64,000 bases of DNA from positions 44,154 through 108,153 of the forward strand of contig JAFTFO010000033.1 of assembly GCA_017449495.1 (NCBI GenBank), given 5' to 3'. Of the stretch, positions 58,388 through 64,000 are shown piece by piece. The notes beneath the pieces were generated by a model. It was given only the letters and a program-made list of their open reading frames with translations, did no database searches and was not told the DNA's origin. The position numbers and the translations under genes are program-made. The stretch is from Prevotella sp. (GTDB taxonomy: Bacteria > Bacteroidota > Bacteroidia > Bacteroidales > Bacteroidaceae). How positions within the stretch are numbered: the first letter of the stretch is position 1; each line of letters opens with the position of its first letter.

Positions 58388-60052
58388 ATGGCAACAGCAG
58401 TAGGACGAAGTATTCCGCATGGAAAAGCGTACACAGAATACTCGCAGAAAAAAGATGAGAATGGCATCCCCACAGCAGAGTTTGTTGGGGCCAAGAATAT
58501 GGTCGGGAACATTGACCTTATCTTCGAGCCGACGCAACTTGATGACCTATGGTTGGAACTGCAAGAGGCTGGCCGTGATTATGTCCGCAAAGGTAAGGAT
58601 GTCACACGCGACACCATTGTTATAGAGTTTTCACCATCTTCTGAAGAGTCTATCGGATGGACTCTCGATGATTGGATGAAGGCTGCCGAGGAACTTATTG
58701 ACAACATCGACGACATTCAGCTATACAAGCAGAGACGAGGCCCCAAGACCAAGGACTGGATCCGTGACGAGAACGGTGAGCCGGTGAAGTTCCCAGTACC
58801 GAAAACCGATTTGAAGAGCAGCAAGTGGTTCGCATTTCTGCATAGGGATTCCAAAAGCGGAATTCTCCATCTTCACATAACAATATCTCGCTATACTGAG
58901 GACAATCAGCTTAACTGCGATACTGACATTGCCAAGAAGACTGCTCAAGCATGCGAGAGACTTAATGTAAGTCGTGGATGGACGAAGGCGAAGGACATTC
59001 AGGCCGCACACATTGAGGAAATCAATAATGTCATCAACTCCATTATGGAAGAACTTAACGGCTATGATATCGATCTACCTGACTTCAAATCCAAGGTAGA
59101 AGCACAGACATTCAAGGACTACAAAGGACATGAACGACAGTATGAGCTTCAGTACCACCATGACAAGAACGGGAAGGTCGATGGTTATTCCGTCAAACGG
59201 GGTAACAGTGTTTATACTGCTAACCAGCTCGGCCAGAAGGTAGCGAACATCACAGCAGACCACAAGGAAGAAATCAAGGATGCTATCTATGATGTGCTGC
59301 GTAAGATGGACACACCGAAATTCGATTGGATGAAGTTTAAAGCAATGATGGAGTCCTCGGGCCGTTATCAACTTGAACTGATACGCGATTCCAAGGATGA
59401 CGTTGTCAGGTACAACGTCAAATGCGGTGGCAGGATATATAACGCTTCTCAGATTGGTGCGAATGTCACGGCATTGAAGATTTTACGTGAATATGAGCGC
59501 ATCAAGCGGGAACAGGAAAAACTTAGGCAACAGGCAACAGCCCAGGACAAACTCGTGGCAAAAACAGAACAGACGAAACAGCCTGTTACAAAAAACTCTG
59601 CATTGCCAAAATCCACCTCGCAGGAATCGGCAATCCAGTCTCCTGTGATAATGCATGAACCTACTCAGGGCGAACAGGAACGCAGGTCTGCTATCGACAA
59701 GACATTGGATGTATTGCAGAAGTTTGCCAAGTCTACCTTTAATGTGTTAGATGGTGATGAACGTGCCGATATAATACCAGGCATCATTGCGAATGCCATT
59801 AACAAGGGCTTTGCAACCAATACAGAGTCAGGTCTGGAGTTGTCTGCACGTGATCTGTTGAGTGCCTTCGACGAAAAGGCTGTTGATGGAGCATTGTCGG
59901 CTATTGCTCTATTTCCAATTCCTTCTTATGTGCCATCTGCTGGTGGTGTTGGAGGTGGCGGCAACAATGATCTACCGAAGAAGAAGGATGATGAATGGGA
60001 GTGGTGGAAGAAAAATGTCTTTCATGGAAGACGTAGCGGATGGAAACGGTAA
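58388..60052 (+). CDS. Relaxase/mobilization nuclease
   Basis: A 554-residue relaxase. The metal-binding HxH motif appears in SGILHLHITISRY near residue 160 and the conserved WFAFLHRDSKSG precedes it. The C-terminal half is a coiled coil and linker with a Gly-rich tail (GGVGGGGNNDLPKK). It cleaves and relays one strand at oriT during conjugative transfer using another element's secretion system. Catalytic Tyr is probably near the N-terminus (KAYTEY). Confidence 0.85.
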   Translation: MATAVGRSIPHGKAYTEYSQKKDENGIPTAEFVGAKNMVGNIDLIFEPTQLDDLWLELQEAGRDYVRKGKDVTRDTIVIEFSPSSEESIGWTLDDWMKAAEELIDNIDDIQLYKQRRGPKTKDWIRDENGEPVKFPVPKTDLKSSKWFAFLHRDSKSGILHLHITISRYTEDNQLNCDTDIAKKTAQACERLNVSRGWTKAKDIQAAHIEEINNVINSIMEELNGYDIDLPDFKSKVEAQTFKDYKGHERQYELQYHHDKNGKVDGYSVKRGNSVYTANQLGQKVANITADHKEEIKDAIYDVLRKMDTPKFDWMKFKAMMESSGRYQLELIRDSKDDVVRYNVKCGGRIYNASQIGANVTALKILREYERIKREQEKLRQQATAQDKLVAKTEQTKQPVTKNSALPKSTSQESAIQSPVIMHEPTQGEQERRSAIDKTLDVLQKFAKSTFNVLDGDERADIIPGIIANAINKGFATNTESGLELSARDLLSAFDEKAVDGALSAIALFPIPSYVPSAGGVGGGGNNDLPKKKDDEWEWWKKNVFHGRRSGWKR

Positions 60053-60067
60053 TAATAAATAATATCT

Positions 60068-61084
60068 ATGGCAGAAAACAGAAACATGTACGGCGGACAT
60101 GATGTTAGCGGTTATGTACCGCCAACATCAAATGCATTGCCATCGGAAAATCCTGATCAGGCACCAGATCTTAATATGGAGTATCTGGAGAAAGTCTCTT
60201 CAATTCTTGACAGAATGGAGAAAATGGAAGCTTTTGTTGCCTGTGATGATAAGCGAAGAAAGGCCTATGAGGAACAGCGGACTGCGGACATCAATGCTCT
60301 TAGAATTGCCGCCCATGACATAACAGAGGTTAAAAATAAGATCTGGGAGGCAGGCAGCAACACTGACGACATGCTGAAGGATATATCAGAACTTAAAAAA
60401 CAGGGTGTTGGTTTGTCGGCATCAGCCATGGAAATTCTGCAGGATGCAGGAGGCTCCATCAAGAAGGAAATGGCAGAGTACCTGGAAGGAGATTTTGTCG
60501 GACAGGTTGATGCCCATATGGACGGTCTGAAGAATAAGGTTGAGACTATCGAGGCTACTCACAGGCAGGCACTTGACAAACTGAAGCATGAATACGAAGA
60601 GAGCATCAACACACTTGAAAGTAAACAAGGTAAGTTGCTTGCTCAGGCCATCGAGGAACAAAATCGCATCATTATACCTTCTATGCCGTTCTGGTCAATA
60701 ATTTGCATTTTAGGGACAACTGTCCTCTGTGGATTCATGTGCTGGTTTAAGTTCTGGAAAACACCTGACAATGATGAAACAATGACTTATATGACCGTTG
60801 CTGTTATCGTAGAAGTCATATATTATGGGATGATGGCTTGGAACCACTTCACAGACAGCGAAAAACGAAAGAAGGGAAAAGCGAATGTGTTCAGTGTGAC
60901 ATTATCAGAAGCCATATACATTATATTAATGGCATTTGCTTCGATAGTATATATCGTGTGGTCGCAGTTGGATGTTATCGGTGGTAGAAAACTGCTGATA
61001 TACCTCTTACCTATAGTATTCGCATCCAATTTCATCTGGCTGCTTTTACGGGCGTTAGCATACGGAGTATTTCAAGAAGATTGA
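60068..61084 (+). CDS. Coiled-coil membrane protein of element 2
   Basis: A 338-residue protein: a long N-terminal coiled-coil region (about 30-205) followed by four membrane segments (about 215-230, 240-262, 277-300, 310-330). It lies 15 bases after the relaxase gene. Similar proteins occur after relaxases in Bacteroidetes mobilizable elements; function is unknown. Confidence 0.72.
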   Translation: MAENRNMYGGHDVSGYVPPTSNALPSENPDQAPDLNMEYLEKVSSILDRMEKMEAFVACDDKRRKAYEEQRTADINALRIAAHDITEVKNKIWEAGSNTDDMLKDISELKKQGVGLSASAMEILQDAGGSIKKEMAEYLEGDFVGQVDAHMDGLKNKVETIEATHRQALDKLKHEYEESINTLESKQGKLLAQAIEEQNRIIIPSMPFWSIICILGTTVLCGFMCWFKFWKTPDNDETMTYMTVAVIVEVIYYGMMAWNHFTDSEKRKKGKANVFSVTLSEAIYIILMAFASIVYIVWSQLDVIGGRKLLIYLLPIVFASNFIWLLLRALAYGVFQED

Positions 61085-61272
61085 CAACCATCAGGTATTA
61101 TTTATAGATTTGCATAGAGATATTTTTCAAAAGGGGAAAATCCTACTAAGGTTTAGGAGTTTCACCCCTCCACTTTAGGATTTATCCTTTGCAAATGAGC
61201 CGAAAAATGCCGTACTTTGCACTGTGAACAAGAAACAAAATGTATAACTCTTTAAAGATAGGAGAAAAAGAT
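61085..61272. other. Non-coding boundary region after element 2
   Basis: It contains GGGG (61133-61136) able to pair with CCCC (61165-61168), TCCT (61141-61144) with AGGA (61155-61158), and the AGGAT-TT-ATCCT palindrome (61177-61188). No core or arm repeat is present. The right end of element 2 probably lies here. Confidence 0.45.
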
Positions 61273-61923
61273 ATGAAGAAGATGATGATCCTTGCAATGA
61301 TGATGGTCATGACTATCTCGGCCAACGCTATGAGCTATAACGCAGCAAAGAACGAAGCCCTCTTCCTCTCTGACAAGATGGCTTACGAGCTCAACCTTAC
61401 CGCTGCGCAGTATGAGGCTGTCTATGAGATCAATCTCGACTACCTGATGAGCCTGAACGGACACGGTGATGTCTTCGGCATCTGGTGGGATCGCCGTAAC
61501 GCTGACCTCCGCTATGTCCTGAACAGCTGGCAGTACGACAAGTATGTGGCACTCTCACACTTCTATCGTCCTGTGGCTTGGAAGGCAGGCAGCTGGACGT
61601 TCGCAGTGTACTCTCACTACAACAGAGGCCGTTTCTACAATGACCGGCCGACGGTGTTCGTGACATACAAGGGTGGAAACAACCGCCGCGATGTCCGCTT
61701 CTATGCTGACCGCAAGGTGACAAAGCCTGCTGTACATCATGCTAACAACGTTCCTGCTAAAGTCAACAAGTCCAGCAACGGCTCTACTTGGAGAAATACA
61801 GGAAATACCTCTCGTCCTGCTACCACAACGAAGCCCAACGGTCATTCTAACGGCAATCGCCAGATTGCAATGAATACAAACAACAATCGCAGTGGTTCAG
61901 GCCACTTCGGAGGACGCAGATAA
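61273..61923 (+). CDS. Small secreted Gly/Asn-rich protein
   Basis: About 216 residues with signal peptide (MKKMMILAMMMVMTISANA) and RBS GGAGAAAAAG. The mature part has an N-terminal helical region (LSDKMAYELNLTAAQYEAVY, DUF3012-like or Prevotella-specific) and an Asn/Gly/Thr-rich tail ending GSGHFGGRR. Function unknown. Its codon use resembles the chromosome, not the elements. Confidence 0.72.
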   Translation: MKKMMILAMMMVMTISANAMSYNAAKNEALFLSDKMAYELNLTAAQYEAVYEINLDYLMSLNGHGDVFGIWWDRRNADLRYVLNSWQYDKYVALSHFYRPVAWKAGSWTFAVYSHYNRGRFYNDRPTVFVTYKGGNNRRDVRFYADRKVTKPAVHHANNVPAKVNKSSNGSTWRNTGNTSRPATTTKPNGHSNGNRQIAMNTNNNRSGSGHFGGRR

Positions 61924-61954
61924 AAGCACACGTTTTGCCTTTATATATGCCTTC

Positions 61955-61998
61955 AAAAAAGGACATGGGGAATTCTCAGCAATGGGAGTTCCCTTTTT
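61955..61998. terminator. Bidirectional terminator-like hairpin
   Basis: AAAAA...GGGAA (61956-61960, 61968-61972) pairs with TTCCC...TTTTT (61989-61993, 61994-61998). It separates the plus-strand secreted protein gene from the minus-strand operon. Confidence 0.55.
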
Positions 61999-62229
61999 AC
62001 ATATAAAATACAAACTTTGTTCCTTTCGAGCCTATTCCGTCATATTCAGCCGTAACTGGGAACTGGTTGATAAGCATGTCAACCTCTTCCTCCTCCAGAT
62101 ACTTGGTCAACTCCAGTTCAATGGCCATCCGTCGTTCGTTATAGCTCAGATTCCAGATACATTCTCCCAGAACAGCATTCACTACAGTTCTAATTTCGTC
62201 TAAGGCCAGATGGAATCAAAATCTGTCAT
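61997..62229 (-). pseudogene. Small gene with a one-base frameshift, last in the minus-strand operon
   Basis: An ATG at 62229-62227 overlaps the TGA of the thioredoxin-like gene, reads MTDFDSIWP and meets TAG. Shifting by one base at that point continues as LDEIRTVVNAVLGECIWNLS to the stop at 61997, a well-formed small protein (about 77 residues in all). The 233-base span is not a multiple of three. Either an indel in this strain or a sequencing error; a programmed -1 shift is less likely because no slippery heptamer is evident. Function unknown. Confidence 0.6.
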
Positions 62230-62552
62230 TGTTCTGAAAGCGTAAGAAATCGGTTAATGTTGTATTCCAGTTCCTCCAAGTCAATGAACTGGGAACCACG
62301 ATATACTTCCTTTCCATCCATCAGCAGCAGGACTGTTGGCCCTGAATAGACGAGGAACTGACCTGCTATCAGAGGCTCTTCGGTTATATCCGTATAAAAG
62401 GAATATACCGCAGTGATACTGTCTGCCAACCGCTCCACTTTGTTGAGCATAACATTGCAAACTCCGCAGTCAGGAGCTTTGATGTAGAACAGACACAGGC
62501 GATTGTCTGCTATAGCCTTCTCGATATCCTTTATGCTTGTCTGATGAATCAT
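62226..62552 (-). CDS. Thioredoxin-fold protein
   Basis: About 108 residues starting MIHQTSIKDIEKAIADNRLC, with the motif CGVC (DCGVCNVML) and YSGPTVLLLMDGKEVYRGSQ with the cis-Pro. The ORF extends upstream but the frame overlaps the preceding gene, so 62552 is chosen. It lies one base after the previous gene's stop. A redox role for this operon is likely. Confidence 0.8.
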   Translation of the reverse strand: MIHQTSIKDIEKAIADNRLCLFYIKAPDCGVCNVMLNKVERLADSITAVYSFYTDITEEPLIAGQFLVYSGPTVLLLMDGKEVYRGSQFIDLEELEYNINRFLTLSEQ

Positions 62553-62553
62553 A

Positions 62554-62892
62554 CTATCTGATAATCTTTGCTTTTTGAAGGTTGTCGAATTCATCCCAAA
62601 AGGCTGACTCGTCTGAATCGCTGAAACCGTTGGATGACAATTCATGGAGAATGGCATCGAGAAGTTGGACTTTTGAGATGTTCAAGTCTGGTTCAACGTC
62701 GATGGGATAAGTCAGAATATCACCCAACGAGCCAACATGAACGTTGGTAATTGCAACCTCTCCACTTAGCAACTTTACCTGAATATGCCTATTTGAGCCG
62801 TATTCGGGTTTTGTTTTGCGCAACTTTTGAAATAGCGGAGAATCGCTGTACTGCTCAGAATCTACGGATAGAATGAGTTCACGTAACGTCAT
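62554..62892 (-). CDS. Hypothetical protein (DUF-type, conserved in Bacteroidales)
   Basis: A 112-residue acidic protein starting MTLRELILSVDSEQYSDSPL, no membrane segment or recognised domain. Co-directional and one base from its neighbours. Function unknown. Confidence 0.65.
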   Translation of the reverse strand: MTLRELILSVDSEQYSDSPLFQKLRKTKPEYGSNRHIQVKLLSGEVAITNVHVGSLGDILTYPIDVEPDLNISKVQLLDAILHELSSNGFSDSDESAFWDEFDNLQKAKIIR

Positions 62893-62893
62893 A

Positions 62894-63382
62894 TCAGCGA
62901 TTTACCAGTTCTATAGCCTCCTTGCCAGTCAGATGCTCAATGTCGAAACGAATCATCAGCATACGGGAAAGGCCGCTCTCTATCTCCTTTTTCAGGCTCT
63001 CATCATCATTGGGATTATAGCGGTTGCCCAGCATACGGGCTGTTGACAATTTCTCCGCTTCATCCTCGATGACATGGATTCTTCCAAAAGCTATCACGCT
63101 ACGGAAGAAGGTCGTGTATTTCTTCGGTTGAACATCATCCTGTTCGATGACACAGAACGAGGCCTTGTCGCACTGACGAATAGCATCAACTTTGTGGCCT
63201 GACAAGGCACTATGAAAATACATCTTACCTTCGTGATATACATAGCTGATGGGGACAGCATAGGGATAGCCGTTGTCACCCAGCAGTGCCAATGTGCCAG
63301 AAGTTGCCTTCTGTAATATGCCAATACTCTCTGATTCAGAAAGCTGTTGGCGTTTGCGTCTCATGTCTCTAAACTCGCTCAT
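62894..63382 (-). CDS. Pyridoxamine 5'-phosphate oxidase-family flavoprotein (NimA-like)
   Basis: A 162-residue FMN-binding split-barrel protein (GTLALLGDNGYPYAVPISYV ... HKVDAIRQCDKASFCVIEQD ... YTTFFRSVIAFGRIHVIEDE). The family includes NimA nitroimidazole reductases and other small FMN proteins; sequence alone does not prove resistance. Start 63382 fits. Downstream of the SMR gene by two bases. Confidence 0.85.
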   Translation of the reverse strand: MSEFRDMRRKRQQLSESESIGILQKATSGTLALLGDNGYPYAVPISYVYHEGKMYFHSALSGHKVDAIRQCDKASFCVIEQDDVQPKKYTTFFRSVIAFGRIHVIEDEAEKLSTARMLGNRYNPNDDESLKKEIESGLSRMLMIRFDIEHLTGKEAIELVNR

Positions 63383-63384
63383 AT

Positions 63385-63708
63385 TTACGACAATGCTTTA
63401 AGTCCGACGATTGACCCGATGAGGGTGGTCAGGAAGAATAATCTCCAGAAAGTGGCTGGCTCGTGGAAGACGAAGATGCCTATGAAAACCGTTCCTACGG
63501 CACCTATTCCCGTCCATACCGGGTAGGCTGTTCCCAAAGGAAGCGTCTGTATGGCTTTTGCCAATAGTACCATACTGAGAATGGAGAATGCGAGGAAACC
63601 ACCTATCCAGAGCCACCATTCTGTTCCTGTCACATACTTTGCACGACCAAGACAACAAGTGAATCCTGTCTCACATAGTCCTGCTACAATCAATATAATC
63701 CAGTTCAT
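63385..63708 (-). CDS. SMR-family exporter, SugE/Gdx-like
   Basis: A 107-residue protein with four membrane helices; the conserved Glu of helix 1 is in MNWIILIVAGLCETGFTCC. LGTAYPVWTGIGAVGTVFIG is the helix 3 signature. SugE-type proteins export guanidinium or quaternary ammonium. Start 63708 is chosen over 63774, which lies inside the promoter (TAATTTTG, 63779-63772). First gene of the operon. Confidence 0.85.
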   Translation of the reverse strand: MNWIILIVAGLCETGFTCCLGRAKYVTGTEWWLWIGGFLAFSILSMVLLAKAIQTLPLGTAYPVWTGIGAVGTVFIGIFVFHEPATFWRLFFLTTLIGSIVGLKALS

Positions 63709-64000
63709 TTGGTTACTGATTGCCTGTTTGAGGGCTGCAGAACTATTCCGGCGACTCCTTCTAAGGCGGTGCAAAATTACGAAAAATCGGGCGAAAATGA
63801 GTACCTTTATCCGTTGATTTAATAAGATTTAGTATGATTGGGCAGGTTGTTGCTGAGATTTTTCGTAACTTTGGAAGAATTTTCAGGATTTCTTTGTATA
63901 AAGGCAGTTCGGGGAATTGAGAATAATCGGGGTTACGATTTGGCTACCGTTCTCAATTCTTCATTCTGCTATAAATTGCCTTTCAATGAGCACCCGACTC
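63709..64000. other. Upstream region of the SMR operon and window edge
   Basis: Contains the minus-strand TAATTTTG -7 element (63779-63772), a plus-strand TAACTTTG-like element near 63870, and a perfect 10-bp inverted repeat GAATTGAGAA (63914-63923) with TTCTCAATTC (63950-63959). No gene is recognised; a plus-strand gene may start beyond the window. Confidence 0.45.

Larger units (their letters stand above)
52302..61084 (+). mobile_element. Integrative mobilizable element 2
   Basis: It starts at the shared core and contains integrase, hypothetical gene, terminator, excisionase-like gene, ParA, a ParA partner, a zinc-ribbon protein, an oriT-like region, MobC, relaxase and a membrane protein, all on the plus strand. 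The right boundary is not certain: I found no third copy of the core or of the TGTGCCTACAA arm repeat up to 61272, where host-like genes resume. The end given is that of the last element gene. Confidence 0.7.

Noticed and set aside
62894-63382. Calling the PPOX-family gene a nimA resistance gene
   Set aside because: The split-barrel family is broad and no specific Nim residues can be confirmed by eye.

Overview
The window is a piece of a Bacteroidales chromosome, most likely Prevotella or a close relative. The evidence is the recurring TAnnTTTG -7 promoter element with a TTG-type -33 box about 19-20 bases upstream, lipoprotein signals followed by acidic residues, TonB receptors, Bacteroidetes-type fused cobalamin genes, and CTn/MTn-type tyrosine recombinases. 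The host part looks close to 50% GC; parts of the mobile region are visibly more AT-rich.

1-9.1 kb: the start of an AAA ATPase gene (minus strand), then a regulon for envelope export. It comprises an FtsX/MacB-like permease, an outer-membrane factor (TolC family), a membrane-fusion protein (HlyD family), and a response regulator plus histidine kinase. The permease gene and the TolC-HlyD operon carry the same palindromic operator placed identically relative to their promoters. Between them sits a radical-SAM/DUF4130 pair. 9.1-18.3 kb: a seven-gene minus-strand operon (porin, imelysin, di-heme oxidoreductase, porin, cytochrome c lipoprotein, Rid protein, CcsA-like domain protein), divergent from a regulator that fuses a hemerythrin domain to a LuxR-type HTH. 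This looks like an iron/heme redox system under an iron- or oxygen-responsive regulator.

18.3-40 kb: a corrinoid region. A cobalamin riboswitch precedes a BtuB-like receptor, a lipoprotein-type CbiK chelatase and a second TonB receptor. Then come cbiA-cbiP-cbiB (plus), cobS-cobU-cobT (minus), btuF-btuC (plus), a HAD phosphatase, and the fused ring-contraction genes cobK-cbiD, cbiG-cobM, cobL and cobJ-cbiC (minus). cbiL (cobI) and btuD are not in the window. Several of these genes carry short repetitive DNA inserted in frame; the same peptide appears in unrelated proteins.

40.1-61.1 kb: two related integrative elements in tandem, each starting with the same 19-bp core next to a terminator-like hairpin, followed by an 11-bp tandem repeat, integrase, a hypothetical gene, a terminator, an excisionase-like gene and an ATPase. 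Element 2 continues with a ParA region, an oriT-like site, MobC, relaxase and a membrane protein. Element 1 keeps an oriT-like site and MobC but has no relaxase. In its place is cargo: an XRE regulator, an HNH nuclease, a methyltransferase-HIT fusion, a 976-residue HD-Hsp90-like ATPase protein and a Schlafen/AlbA-type ATP-binding regulator. This set has the parts of a defence system and is the best candidate for something undescribed. 61.2-64 kb: chromosomal genes again: a small secreted protein, then a minus-strand operon of SMR exporter, PPOX-family flavoprotein, a hypothetical protein, a thioredoxin-fold protein and a frameshifted small gene.
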